Shown here: positions 43,966 through 53,775 of the stretch, in pieces
Layout: the number at the start of each line of letters is the position of its first letter
Numbering within the stretch: position 1 is the first letter of the stretch
Source: Bacillus_I endophytica_A
GTDB taxonomy: Bacteria; Bacillota; Bacilli; Bacillales; Bacillaceae_H
Reading direction: 5' to 3'
Assembly (NCBI RefSeq): GCF_026790145.1
Contig: NZ_JALAMS010000011.1
Coordinates: forward strand, 186,001-250,000
DNA length: 64,000 bases
The notes under the pieces: model-generated
Told to the model about the DNA's origin: nothing
Seen by the model: only the letters and a program-made list of their open reading frames with translations
Database searches by the model: none
Made by a program: the position numbers and the translations under genes

Positions 43966-45363
43966 ATGGAAAAACTATCTGCAAAAGCAAAGTATTCATT
44001 TGGGGTAGGAGCAATTGGAAAAGATGCTGTTGTAAACTTAGTCGGAATTTATCTTATGTTTTACATTACAGACGTATTAGGGCTTTCGCCTGCATTTGTT
44101 GGAACACTATTTTTCATTGCTCGAATATGGTATGCAACAAACGACCCTGTTATGGGAATGGTTGTTGACAATACGCACTCACGATTCGGAAAATTCCGGC
44201 CATGGATTGTGATTGGAACACTTGTCAACTCCGTTATTTTTGTTCTCTTATTTACAAACTTCGGCCTCTCTACAACAGAGCTTTATGTGTATATTTCAAT
44301 TGCCTATCTTCTCTACGGCATGACCTATACCATCATGGACATTCCATATTGGTCTTGGTTGCCAAGCTTAACAAATGATCCGCGTGAACGAGAAGAAGTA
44401 TCTGTCATTCCACGATTTTTTGCAAGTCTTGCTGGCATGTTAATTGGAACGTTTGGCCTTTATATGATTGATTTCTTTGACCGCTCATTTGGCGGCAGTG
44501 GAGATCGTCAAACAGGGTTTACTGTTTCTGCAATTGTAATCGCTATCATCTTTATTGCGACAATTGCCGTTACCGTTTTTAATGTTCCTGAAAAACCAAC
44601 AAATAGAAATGCACCACGAATTAAATTCAAACAGATTGGAAAGCTGCTTGCTAAAAATGATCAACTTGTCGCTTTTATTGGAATCTTACTTTCTTTTAAT
44701 CTTGCCATGCAAATTGTAAACGGTGTCACCATTTATTACTTTAAATATGTCACAGGGGCTGAACACTTATTTTCAATCTTCAACTTTATGATTACAGCAG
44801 AAATGCTCTCTCTGCTTCTCTTTCCAAGACTTGTGAAAGCATTCAATCGTACCAAAGTGTTTACACTCGCATGCAGTCTTGTTGGAATAGGACTCGTGAT
44901 CATTTTAGCTGGCGGGTACATTGCACCACAAAGTCCTCTCTTCATTATTGTCGGCAGCTTTCTTTTAAAATTTGGTTCAGGTCTTTCCCTTGGAATTACA
45001 ACCGTTTCAATTGCAGATGTGATTGACTATGGTGAGCTTAAATTTGGAATTCGCTCAGAAAGTATTATTGTCTCTACCCAAACATTTCTGATGAAAGCTG
45101 CTCAAGCAGTCTCAGGACTTCTTACTGGAGTTGGCCTTTCTCTTGTTGGCTATGTACCAGACGCTGTCCAAACTCCTGGAACTGTAATGGGCCTTCGCAT
45201 TTTAATGATTGCCATTCCGCTCCTTTTTGCTGCTCTTAGTCTTTTTATCTATCTTAAAGCTTACAAGCTAAAAGGCTCTTACTTAAGCCAAATTGTGAGC
45301 AACTTGAAAGAGAAAAACGCGGAGAATGAGAAAAACGAAGAAAACATTCAAAACATTCGTTAA
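43966..45363 (+). CDS. GPH-family galactoside:cation symporter
   Basis: 465 residues, 12 helices of the glycoside-pentoside-hexuronide family (MelB/LacS type). The N-terminal sequence KYSFGVGAIGKDAVVNL, the cation region NDPVMGMVVDNTHSRFGKFRPW and DVIDYGELKFGIRSE are characteristic. Adjacent alpha-galactosidase suggests melibiose or raffinose-type sugars. The ATG at 43966 has AAAGGGG eight bases upstream. Confidence 0.87.
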   Translation: MEKLSAKAKYSFGVGAIGKDAVVNLVGIYLMFYITDVLGLSPAFVGTLFFIARIWYATNDPVMGMVVDNTHSRFGKFRPWIVIGTLVNSVIFVLLFTNFGLSTTELYVYISIAYLLYGMTYTIMDIPYWSWLPSLTNDPREREEVSVIPRFFASLAGMLIGTFGLYMIDFFDRSFGGSGDRQTGFTVSAIVIAIIFIATIAVTVFNVPEKPTNRNAPRIKFKQIGKLLAKNDQLVAFIGILLSFNLAMQIVNGVTIYYFKYVTGAEHLFSIFNFMITAEMLSLLLFPRLVKAFNRTKVFTLACSLVGIGLVIILAGGYIAPQSPLFIIVGSFLLKFGSGLSLGITTVSIADVIDYGELKFGIRSESIIVSTQTFLMKAAQAVSGLLTGVGLSLVGYVPDAVQTPGTVMGLRILMIAIPLLFAALSLFIYLKAYKLKGSYLSQIVSNLKEKNAENEKNEENIQNIR

Positions 45364-45391
45364 AAATCAAGCTTAATATGAAAGGATGATT

Positions 45392-47617
45392 ATGATGACG
45401 ATTATTTATAATGAAGAAAAGAAAGAGTTTCATCTCTACAATAATGAAATAAGCTATATTATGAAAGTGCTTCAAAACAACCAGCTTGGGCAGCTTTATT
45501 TTGGAAAAAAAGTGCCGCACAGAGCTTCTTTTGACTATTTAGTCGAAATGCAGCATCGTCCAATGACCGCTTATCCGTTTGAAGGAAACCTATATTTTTC
45601 TCTTGATCATCTTAAACAAGAATATCCCTCTTACGGAACATCTGATTTCAGGCAACCTGCTCTTGAAATTCATCAAAGAAACGGCAGTCGAATTACGAAC
45701 TTCGAATATAAAACACATGAAATTTATCGCGGGAAACCAAAACTAGCAAATTTGCCTGCGACATATACAGAACATGATGATGAAGCAACAACGCTTCAAA
45801 TCACACTACTAGATTCTGTCATCTCTGTTGAATTAGTTTTACTTTATACCATTTTTGAAGGAGAAAATGCGATTGCTAGAAGCGCTCGTTTTAAAAATAG
45901 AGGAACAGAAAGTGTTGATCTTACAACAGCGATGAGCATGAACCTTGATTTGCCTGACGATGACTATGAATGGATTCAGCTTTCAGGGGCTTGGGGACGC
46001 GAGCGTCACATTAAAAATCGAAAGCTAGAGCAAGGAATACAGTCTGTTGGAAGTATCAGAGGTAACTCAAGCCTTCAACATAACCCATTTATAGCGCTCA
46101 AACGTCCTCACTCAGATGAGTTTCAAGGAGAAGTGATGGGATTTAGCTTAGTTTATAGCGGCAACTTTTTAGCACAAGCAGAAGTTGATACACATGGACA
46201 AACAAGGGTTATGATAGGCATTCATCCACATGGTTTTACATGGCATTTAGAAAAAGACGAAGAGTTTCAAACACCAGAAGCCGTGATCGTCTACAGTGAT
46301 AAGGGGATAAATGCCATGAGTCAAACTTATCACCGTTTGTACAGAACGCGTCTTGTGCGCGGAGAGTGGCGTGATAAAACGAGACCTGTTCTTATTAACA
46401 ATTGGGAAGCAACTTATTTTGATTTTGATGAAGAGAAAATTTTAGCGTTTGCGGAGGCTGCAAAAGAAGATGGAATCGAGCTTTTTGTCCTTGATGACGG
46501 GTGGTTTGGGGAACGAAATGATGACAAACGAGGACTTGGGGACTGGGTTGAAAATCGCGAAAAACTGCCAAGCGGTATTTCTGGATTAGCCAAAAGAATT
46601 GAAGAGATTGGCATGAAGTTTGGATTATGGTTTGAGCCTGAAATGGTTAATAAAAACAGTAATTTATACAGAGAGCATCCAGAGTGGATGATTGAAACTC
46701 CAGAGCGCAGAGCTTCTCACGGGCGCAATCAGTTTGTACTTGATTTTTCTCAAAAAGAAGTTGTTGATCATATTTATGAGATGATGGCAGACATCCTAAA
46801 AGACGGATCTGTTTCATATGTTAAATGGGATATGAACCGCTCAATGACTGAAGTATATTCAAAAGCATATAGCGCTAAAAGACAAGGTGAGATTTTCCAC
46901 CGCTATATTTTAGGCGTGTATGACTTGTATGAACGATTAACATCCTCATTTCCACACGTTTTATTTGAATCATGCGCAAGCGGTGGCGGACGATTTGATC
47001 CAGGTATGCTTTACTATGCTCCGCAAACATGGACAAGTGATGATACAGATGCCATTGAACGGTTAAAAATTCAATATGGAACATCGCTTGTTTATCCATT
47101 ATCAAGCATGGGCGCTCACGTTTCAGCTGTGCCAAATGAGCAAGCATTCCGCACAACACCTCTTGAAACAAGAGCAAATGTGGCCTACTTCGGCTCGTTT
47201 GGATATGAATTAGATGTGACAAAGCTGTCAGAAGAGGAGCGAGATGAAATGAAAAAGCAAGTTGCCTTTTTCAAACAATATCGTCATCTTCTCTCACAAG
47301 GCACGTTTTATCGCTTGCTTAGCCCTTTTGAAGGCAATTTTACAGCTTGGATGGTTGTGTCAGAGGATAAGAAAGAAGCGATTGTTGGCTATTATAAAGT
47401 ATTGAATGAAGTAAACGGCAGATTCCGCAGACTTCCTTTAAAAGGACTAGATCCTCATAAGATCTATGAGATCAAAAAGCTGAACGAGAGCTTTAGCGGC
47501 TCTGAATTGATGAATATCGGACTTATCACTTCAGACTCTTCTGCTGGTCAAGATCTCCAAGGAAATAAACCGCCAAGCGATTTCAGTTCGGTACTCTACG
47601 TACTAAAGGCTGAATAA
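45392..47617 (+). CDS. Alpha-galactosidase (GH36)
   Basis: About 741 residues of a cytoplasmic GH36 alpha-galactosidase (MelA/AgaN/RafA type), releasing galactose from melibiose-like sugars. The nucleophile is in YVKWDMNRSM and the acid/base in SDDTDAIERLKIQYG. LDDGWFGERNDD and GLWFEPEMVN line the active site. AAAGGATG before 45392; the exact ATG (45386, 45392 or 45395) is ambiguous. Second gene of the symporter operon; product galactose would feed galK-galT. Confidence 0.93.
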   Translation: MMTIIYNEEKKEFHLYNNEISYIMKVLQNNQLGQLYFGKKVPHRASFDYLVEMQHRPMTAYPFEGNLYFSLDHLKQEYPSYGTSDFRQPALEIHQRNGSRITNFEYKTHEIYRGKPKLANLPATYTEHDDEATTLQITLLDSVISVELVLLYTIFEGENAIARSARFKNRGTESVDLTTAMSMNLDLPDDDYEWIQLSGAWGRERHIKNRKLEQGIQSVGSIRGNSSLQHNPFIALKRPHSDEFQGEVMGFSLVYSGNFLAQAEVDTHGQTRVMIGIHPHGFTWHLEKDEEFQTPEAVIVYSDKGINAMSQTYHRLYRTRLVRGEWRDKTRPVLINNWEATYFDFDEEKILAFAEAAKEDGIELFVLDDGWFGERNDDKRGLGDWVENREKLPSGISGLAKRIEEIGMKFGLWFEPEMVNKNSNLYREHPEWMIETPERRASHGRNQFVLDFSQKEVVDHIYEMMADILKDGSVSYVKWDMNRSMTEVYSKAYSAKRQGEIFHRYILGVYDLYERLTSSFPHVLFESCASGGGRFDPGMLYYAPQTWTSDDTDAIERLKIQYGTSLVYPLSSMGAHVSAVPNEQAFRTTPLETRANVAYFGSFGYELDVTKLSEEERDEMKKQVAFFKQYRHLLSQGTFYRLLSPFEGNFTAWMVVSEDKKEAIVGYYKVLNEVNGRFRRLPLKGLDPHKIYEIKKLNESFSGSELMNIGLITSDSSAGQDLQGNKPPSDFSSVLYVLKAE

Positions 47618-47618
47618 T

Positions 47619-47652
47619 AAAAAAGGACTACGCACTTTTTAGCGTAGTCCTT
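47619..47652. terminator. Bidirectional terminator GH36/AraC
   Basis: AAGGACTACGC/GCGTAGTCCTT stem with A and T runs between converging genes. Confidence 0.87.
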
Positions 47653-48505
47653 CTCTTTTTTCCCTCGTGTTCATCCCTTCCAGCCGCTCACGCTCTCTGT
47701 ACTTTGTAGGTGAAACACCTTTCTCTCTTTTAAACGCTTTTGAAAAAACTAACGGATCACTATAGCCGCATGACTCCGCAATCTGCTCGATAGATAAATC
47801 CGTAAGCGCTAGCAGCTCAACGGCTCTTGTTAGACGAAACTGTGCTAAATATTGTTGAATAGACACTCCCGTTCTTTTACGAAACAGCGTTGTTAAGTAG
47901 CTTCTATTTAAAGAAACATAGTGGGCAATGTCTGTTACTTTAATTTTCTCGTTATAGTGCGTTTGAATAAATTCAATTGACTTTGTAATATAGTCGTTTT
48001 CCTTTGACATTTCTTCCTTATAGAAGTCTGATGAACTGTTTGCAATAAGAGAGAAAAATAGATAAAGCAAACTTTGAATTCGATACTCGTCCCCCACATC
48101 GAGCTTCTTGTACTGAAGCATATCCATCACAACTTCTTCTAACTCTATGAGACTAGAGGATTGAAAAAACAGCTTGTCAGCGCCAAGTCCAATATTGCGC
48201 AGATGTTCCATACTATTTGTTCCATCAAATCCAATCCATATATATGTCCACGGATCTTCCTCATCTGCTTCATATCTTGTTAACACATCAGGCAATATTA
48301 AAAAACCTTGCCCTTTTCCAAGCGTATACTTCTCTTCACCAACATAGTAATAGCCTTTTCCTGATAGAATAAAATGAATAATATAGTTCGGACGTACAGC
48401 AGGACCAAAATGATGAAGAGGCTCACATACCCCATAACCACAAAAAAGAAGATGAAAATCTTGAAATTTCTTATCAGGTATTTTTAAAACGTACGATGTT
48501 TCCAT
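47639..48505 (-). CDS. AraC family transcriptional regulator
   Basis: 288 residues. An N-terminal cupin sugar-binding domain (YIIHFILSGKGYYYVGEEKYTLGKG) is followed by two C-terminal helix-turn-helix motifs ending SCGYSDPLVFSKAFKREKGVSPTKYRER. It resembles MsmR/RafR activators of galactoside use, fitting its neighbours. ATG at 48505 has AGGTG upstream. Confidence 0.87.
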   Translation of the reverse strand: METSYVLKIPDKKFQDFHLLFCGYGVCEPLHHFGPAVRPNYIIHFILSGKGYYYVGEEKYTLGKGQGFLILPDVLTRYEADEEDPWTYIWIGFDGTNSMEHLRNIGLGADKLFFQSSSLIELEEVVMDMLQYKKLDVGDEYRIQSLLYLFFSLIANSSSDFYKEEMSKENDYITKSIEFIQTHYNEKIKVTDIAHYVSLNRSYLTTLFRKRTGVSIQQYLAQFRLTRAVELLALTDLSIEQIAESCGYSDPLVFSKAFKREKGVSPTKYRERERLEGMNTREKREGLR

Positions 48506-48614
48506 TTCCAGCACCTCTTACTACTCATTATACTTTTCGTTATAAAAAAGATAGCATAGCATTCTCATAATCTCCTATCTTTTTTTAAAAGTATAAAAAG
48601 TGCCATCACCCTCC

Positions 48615-49529
48615 TTACATCAAGCCCAATGCAAAATCAATTTTACTCACATATTGCGGAAAGTCAATTAAAGGATTACGGTTTCCTTGTTTCTCCCAAA
48701 TTGCTCGGTTGCGGTGTTTTTCGTAAAGGGAGACTTCATCATTGCTATGCCATTTTACAAGCATCGTAATATCTTCTCCTTTATAGTTACGAATCTCTCC
48801 TGGATATCTTAGTAAGAAATAAAGAGTAGCTCGGGCAACTTCTCCTTTGCCGCTCTCAGGTTCAAATTTGTTTTCTTCATATTTCCCGCACGTTTCTCTA
48901 ATGGTTTTCATGCTCACTTCTGGAGAATAATCAGCAAAATCGTAAAAAGGATGGTTCGATCTTGAGGAGTTACACTTAGGCTCGCATGCAAAAAGATGAT
49001 GCAAATCTCCTCTCATTGGATTTCCTTTATCAAACCATGATTGTGGCACAACATGCTCACAATTGTATTTGTTCTCTTTTTCAATCGACTCTTTCATCAC
49101 CTCAAGGGTCTTTTCGTCCCTTTTATCGTTTGTTACCAATGTGTTATATGCCTTTTCTCTTCTTAAGAAAGCCTTATAATCTTCTTTTATCACTTCTTCT
49201 GGATTTTGCTGTTGTCCGGAATAGATACTTTTAAGCTTGCCGTTTTCTTGAAGATCTGCCCATGAATAAAGATAATTTCTCGTCTCTGTGCTGTATGGAA
49301 GCTTAGTATGATGCGTACGTGTTACAAGATCGTTTAACTTTGTAAAAAGCTCTTTACTGCTCGTTTGCTCAAAATCGATTCCGCTGTAATAGTTCTGAAT
49401 GTCCTCTCTGTCTTTCGCTTCATCGTAATATTCGTTCTCGTTTTCTATTTTTCTTTGATTTTCTTTTAATTGGGCGATAAAAGTGTTCATTTCTACATTT
49501 TTATCCATATCTTCCATTTTTCTATTCAT
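48615..49529 (-). CDS. Endonuclease I family nuclease
   Basis: 304 residues of the EndoI/BsnA-type beta-beta-alpha metal nuclease family. NCEHVVPQSWFDKGNPMRGDLHHLF carries the His active site, with CNSSRSNHPFYDF, GEVARATLYFLLRYP and RNPLIDFP. Unlike secreted homologues (EndA, BsnA), there is no signal peptide: the N-terminus is a charged helix. So it is probably cytosolic or exported by another route. ATG behind GGAGAG. Confidence 0.85.
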   Translation of the reverse strand: MNRKMEDMDKNVEMNTFIAQLKENQRKIENENEYYDEAKDREDIQNYYSGIDFEQTSSKELFTKLNDLVTRTHHTKLPYSTETRNYLYSWADLQENGKLKSIYSGQQQNPEEVIKEDYKAFLRREKAYNTLVTNDKRDEKTLEVMKESIEKENKYNCEHVVPQSWFDKGNPMRGDLHHLFACEPKCNSSRSNHPFYDFADYSPEVSMKTIRETCGKYEENKFEPESGKGEVARATLYFLLRYPGEIRNYKGEDITMLVKWHSNDEVSLYEKHRNRAIWEKQGNRNPLIDFPQYVSKIDFALGLM

Positions 49530-49640
49530 TACAGCATCTCTCCTTTTATATTGAAATTGTCTTTACTAACTCATTCTCGCAAACAACTCTTTTCTCCTTT
49601 CTTCAACACTATAAAGTGAAGAATTACCCATATTAAAAAA

Positions 49641-49674
49641 AAAGCCTGAATTCAACATATGAATTCAAGCTTTT
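49641..49674 (-). terminator. Terminator of the SulP gene
   Basis: AAGCCTGAATTC/GAATTCAAGCTT stem with one mismatch and a T-rich tail on the minus strand. Confidence 0.75.
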
Positions 49675-49677
49675 CTC

Positions 49678-50940
49678 TTATAGAGCATTGTTTACTTGTT
49701 TTTGATATGCTTTTACTTTGCTTATGAGATAAAACAAGAATGATAATCCTAACCCTGCTCCAATTCCGATTGTTAAGTTTGTAAACACTGTTAAAAGGAA
49801 CGTTACGACGAGCACAAGGGAATGATTTGATTTTTCTTTGACAATCTCTGTGAACTGTTCTTTTTTACTAATACTCCATGCTACAACCATTAAGACAGGT
49901 GCCAAACTAGCAAGAGAAACAAATGAAGCATATGGCGCAAGTAATACAACAACGATTAAAACGAACAGTGCATGTGTTGCTCCTGCAATGGGAGAGGACG
50001 CCCCATTTTTAATATTTGTGACAGTTCGAGCAATCTCACCTGCTGCTGGAATACCTTGGAATATCGGTGCAACCATGTTTACTACGCCTTGACCAATTAA
50101 CTCTTTTCGACTATTATGCTTCACTCCTGTCATCTCGTCTGCTACGCGAGCCGTTAATAACGACTGTAGTCCAACAAGAACCGCGATAATAAAAGAAGAG
50201 GGAAGAAGCATCATCACTTTTTCAACTGTAATCTCAGGGAGCTGTGGCGTTGGAATCTGACTCGGGATTTTTCCGTAGATTGATCCGATTGTTTCAACTT
50301 TTCCAGAAAAGAAGAGAGATGAAACAACGCTTGAAATAATGATCGCTAACAGATACGAAAGCTTCCCAATCTTAGGGAACAAGCGTGGTATTGCTAACAC
50401 AATCCCCAAACAAAGCAGCGCTGTTAAAATGCTGTAAGAACTTAAAAACTGAAGGTTCCCTACTATTTCTTTCATATTTAAATGAAAATACTCAGATTTC
50501 TCAATGTCGTGTAGTCCTAAAAAGTTTGGAATTTGACCGGCGAAGATAATGACCGCGATTCCTGATTGAAACCCGATGATGGTGGCTTTCGGGAAATATT
50601 GAATTAAGCTACCAACTTTACATAGCCCAAAGATGATTAGCAAGATTCCTGACATAAACCCTGCAATAAGTAAATTCTCAAACCCAAACTGCAACACAAT
50701 TCCTAATAAAACTGGAACAAAAGCACCAGTGGGTCCTCCAATTTGGAATCTACATCCCCCTAAGAGAGCGATCAGTATACCTGCTACAATTGTTGTGTAA
50801 AGGCCTGTGGCAGGATCTGTCCCAGATGCAATCGCAAATCCTAATCCTAAAGGAATGGCAATAATACCAACAACAATTCCTGATAGCACGTCTTTTTGTA
50901 AGTTGCGTAAGGAATATCCTCTGAATGCTTTTAAATTCAT
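49678..50940 (-). CDS. SulP family anion transporter without STAS domain
   Basis: 420 residues and about 12 helices, with the SulP start DVLSGIVVGIIAIPLGLGFAIASG, the QIGGPTGAFVPVL motif and the CQS-like ATIIGFQSGIAVIIFAGQIPNFLG. It ends shortly after the last helix, so the usual cytoplasmic STAS domain is absent. Could carry sulphate, bicarbonate or another anion. Confidence 0.87.
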   Translation of the reverse strand: MNLKAFRGYSLRNLQKDVLSGIVVGIIAIPLGLGFAIASGTDPATGLYTTIVAGILIALLGGCRFQIGGPTGAFVPVLLGIVLQFGFENLLIAGFMSGILLIIFGLCKVGSLIQYFPKATIIGFQSGIAVIIFAGQIPNFLGLHDIEKSEYFHLNMKEIVGNLQFLSSYSILTALLCLGIVLAIPRLFPKIGKLSYLLAIIISSVVSSLFFSGKVETIGSIYGKIPSQIPTPQLPEITVEKVMMLLPSSFIIAVLVGLQSLLTARVADEMTGVKHNSRKELIGQGVVNMVAPIFQGIPAAGEIARTVTNIKNGASSPIAGATHALFVLIVVVLLAPYASFVSLASLAPVLMVVAWSISKKEQFTEIVKEKSNHSLVLVVTFLLTVFTNLTIGIGAGLGLSFLFYLISKVKAYQKQVNNAL

Positions 50941-51612
50941 GAACGCACATAACCTCCGTTTTTAAGTATCGATTATTTTCCTTTTCATAAAAATCTAGTT
51001 TTCTATGTCAAGATGGGACTCTGCGGGCATCTAATCTTCTTTTTTTATGATTTATTCCTTAGATGCTCCCCATACTAAATTTCGTTCTCTAAGCAAATGG
51101 TGGGCATAAACGGCACTGTTTTGATCTTTTTTACTTCATTAACAGAAATTTTAAATTCTTTTAACATTATCAACATAAAATTTACAAAATTTTTAAAAAA
51201 CTTAAGAAATGAAGAAGCTTTTCTTTTTTTGAAGTTATCTCTATCCTAAATGAACTAAATTATAATGAAATGACATAAAGATGAGAATTTGATGAGGATT
51301 TTTTAATCTATTTCTTATTTTCTAATTTTAAAAATGAGGGAAAAAGAAGAGAGACTGCGTTCATTTTTGTTAATATAATTTAAAATATAGTAATGGTAAA
51401 TAACAAAATTAAATAAATCCTTTTAATGGATGGATTGTTTTTTGCTCTAAAAGAATATAAAAAACCAGTAGCTCTGTTATGGGAGCTACTGGTTTTAACG
51501 TATCTATATTAGGGGTAGTTGTTATGCTTTCTTATCCTACAGTTTAGCTTTTAGACTAGATTTACGGATTGAACACTTCTCCGACAAACAAAAGATAAGC
51601 GACTGCCTACTG
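50941..51612. other. Gene-free A/T-rich region upstream of the SulP gene
   Basis: 672 bases without a supported gene. It contains an inverted repeat GCATCTAA/TTAGATGC (51027-51034, 51059-51066) in what would be the SulP 5' leader, and a terminator at 51461. The rest is very A/T-rich. Confidence 0.6.
51461..51496 (-). terminator. Terminator downstream of the Asp-box gene
   Basis: AAAACCAGTAGCTC/GAGCTACTGGTTTT perfect stem with an eight-base loop, 115 bases past the stop. Confidence 0.85.
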
Positions 51613-52944
51613 TTACTCCTCTTCTGATGATAATCTTGATTTTTCACTATCAAGGACTTGATCAGGATCCACGAGATTAGCAAAACTCCATGTTTTCCCT
51701 TTGTCTATTGAAATAAACCTCGCTAGAACGTTCCCTCCTTGATAATCTCCACTCGGCCCTTGATTCACAAGTAACGTTCCTTGTGAGCCGTCAAAAGTTG
51801 GTGGCTCAGCAACAACGAAGATACCTTGATACTCGGGAGGCATTGGCAATTCAACTTCACTCCATGTTTTTCCTCCGTCCCCTGTTCGAAACAGATAAGG
51901 ACTTCCCTCTTTGTTCAATTCATTTTTTGTACCAAAAGAAAGAAATCCTAGCTTATCATTAATAAAGCTTCCACCTGTTACATGATTGCTGACGTCAGGA
52001 ACAGAGCCAGCTTTTTTCCATGTTGCTCCACCATCATTTGTTTTAAAAACCGTATGTGCCTCAAATCCCATTGTTCTGTCATATGTAAGGATAAGATAGC
52101 CATCCTTTTTAGACGTAAAGCCAATTGTTCTCAATCGTACAGACGCAAACTCTTCTGAAATTCGGCTCGTCTTCCACGTCTTTCCTTTATTATTAGAGTA
52201 GAGAATACTTACTCTGTTAGCTTCCATACTGTCTTCTACAAAAACAAAAGCTGTTTTCTCTGGCGAAATAACAAAACTTCCTTCAATCAACGTATCCTTT
52301 GAACCACTATAGTCCCCTTGAAATAGTTGATCAACCCCAAGCGGAACCTTCACCCAACTTTTTCCGCCATTATAGGTAACTTGTAATTTGTCCTGCTCAA
52401 ACGTGTAGTTCATATCACTGTTTTCTACCTTTATGCCCGCTTCCTTTTGATACTGGTTTTCGACCGCCGGAAGTCCTGCTACAGCGCCTGATGTTTCTTC
52501 GATTTTTGTAAGCTCGTATGTGTTGTCTCCCCTTTTCTTAAGTCTCATCGTCCAGTGAATATCCTGAATCGTTCCATCCTTCTCCATGCTGCCCCAATTA
52601 TGAAAAATACTCCACGTTTTATTTTCAGGTTTAATCCAAAATGTGACCGCTACTGCTGCCTCCTCTTTATCACCTGCAAGCAGTTGAAATTCATCAAAAC
52701 GTACATCATCAAGCTTTTTCCATGAAGAAGCTTTACTTTCTTTGTAAGGATCAAGAAGATCTGACAGGAACATGTAAGCAGCATCTTCTGCACCTAAGTC
52801 TTTATTCGCATGATCAATCGAAATTGACATCGGAAGGTCTTTGTTGAAGTCTGGTTCAGACAACTTTAAGAAAAGAAAGAGTCCTATTGCTAAAAGAAAG
52901 ATACATGTTGTAATGGCTATGAGCCACTTTTTGCTTTTTATCAT
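51613..52944 (-). CDS. Membrane-anchored Asp-box (BNR) beta-propeller protein
   Basis: 443 residues: an N-terminal membrane helix (6-27) and an extracellular part with at least five Asp-box turns (YNGGKSWV, SNNKGKTWK, TNDGGATWKK, TGDGGKTWSE, SIDKGKTWSF). Such repeats form sialidase-like propellers; sialidase catalytic residues are not evident, so an enzyme role is not assumed. The first 190 residues form a separate, unrecognised domain. ATG behind GGAGCTCTAAC. Confidence 0.7.
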   Translation of the reverse strand: MIKSKKWLIAITTCIFLLAIGLFLFLKLSEPDFNKDLPMSISIDHANKDLGAEDAAYMFLSDLLDPYKESKASSWKKLDDVRFDEFQLLAGDKEEAAVAVTFWIKPENKTWSIFHNWGSMEKDGTIQDIHWTMRLKKRGDNTYELTKIEETSGAVAGLPAVENQYQKEAGIKVENSDMNYTFEQDKLQVTYNGGKSWVKVPLGVDQLFQGDYSGSKDTLIEGSFVISPEKTAFVFVEDSMEANRVSILYSNNKGKTWKTSRISEEFASVRLRTIGFTSKKDGYLILTYDRTMGFEAHTVFKTNDGGATWKKAGSVPDVSNHVTGGSFINDKLGFLSFGTKNELNKEGSPYLFRTGDGGKTWSEVELPMPPEYQGIFVVAEPPTFDGSQGTLLVNQGPSGDYQGGNVLARFISIDKGKTWSFANLVDPDQVLDSEKSRLSSEEE

Positions 52945-53030
52945 GTTAGAGCTCCTTTACTACATTTTCCATCCAATTCTAACACTTATTTCCACTTTAG
53001 TAATCTATTAAAAATCAGTGGCTATTAGAT

Positions 53031-53073
53031 AGTAAAAAGAGTATTGAAAGCTAGTTTCAATACTCTTTTTACT
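53031..53073. terminator. Bidirectional terminator
   Basis: AGTAAAAAGAGTATTGAAA and its exact complement around a five-base loop. It separates the propeller gene from the immunity array. Confidence 0.88.
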
Positions 53074-53076
53074 AAA

Positions 53077-53253
53077 CTATTCTTTTTCAGATTCTAATTC
53101 TGTAACCAAATCTGTAAATGTGTCACAAAGCGCTGATAAAGACTCGTCTCCTTCTTCTTTATGATCCATATAGACGATAGGCGGAAACGTTAAACTTTTC
53201 CAGAAGTCAAAACAAAGAAGATCATCGCTTTGCGTTTCTGAAAAAGAAAGAAA
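53077..53253 (-). pseudogene. C-terminal remnant of a SUKH (SMI1/KNR4) immunity gene
   Basis: An open minus-strand frame with no start codon encodes DDLLCFDFWKS, FPPIVYMDHKEEGDES and TFTDLVTEL, the last three blocks of a SUKH-1 protein. The N-terminal 90 or so residues are missing. An intact SUKH gene lies 20 bases upstream, so the fragment was probably left by gene replacement. Confidence 0.7.
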
Positions 53254-53271
53254 CTAAGTTATTTTAAAATT

Positions 53272-53775
53272 TCAGTTCGCCTCATACTTACGTAATTTTT
53301 GAAGAAGCTCAGTAAATATATCTGCCACATAAAAAATATTCTCTCTTGCTACTTGTTCTGCTTCCTCCTCTGTTAAGTTTTCTTCTTCCATTAGTATTTC
53401 TTTTTCACATGCTTCTTCATGTTCCCAAAATACTATAATAGGATTTTCCTTGTTATTTTTATAATCAAAACAGACGAGATTCCCCCCTGGATCATCAGCA
53501 AAAGGAATAATATCTTTAGGAAGAGTATCCTTATAGCTTTCATAAGTTCTTACTATATCACTTGCACTTTCAGGTGTGTTAATCATAAGTAAACTACCAA
53601 ATGCTCGTTCTATTCCTTCTACATCAAGTACAAATTGTTCCGGAGATGCTCCGTGATTGACTTGGACACACTGTTTATAATCAGCAGGAAAGATTACGTT
53701 CAATTCCTCTTCAACCTTTCTTACCTCATGCTCACTAACTGGTCTTTCAAGGTACTTCCACTTTACTTTATTCAT
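53272..53775 (-). CDS. SUKH/SMI1-KNR4 family immunity protein
   Basis: 167 residues. The N-terminal helical part (VSEHEVRKVEEELNVIFPADYKQCVQVNHG) and the PFADDPGGNLVCFDYKNN...PIIVFWEHE core are classic SUKH-1. Proteins of this family neutralise toxin domains of polymorphic toxin systems in the cytoplasm. An unusual acidic insertion, KEILMEEENLTEEEAEQV, follows the core. ATG behind AAAAGGGGATGATTAG. Confidence 0.82.
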   Translation of the reverse strand: MNKVKWKYLERPVSEHEVRKVEEELNVIFPADYKQCVQVNHGASPEQFVLDVEGIERAFGSLLMINTPESASDIVRTYESYKDTLPKDIIPFADDPGGNLVCFDYKNNKENPIIVFWEHEEACEKEILMEEENLTEEEAEQVARENIFYVADIFTELLQKLRKYEAN

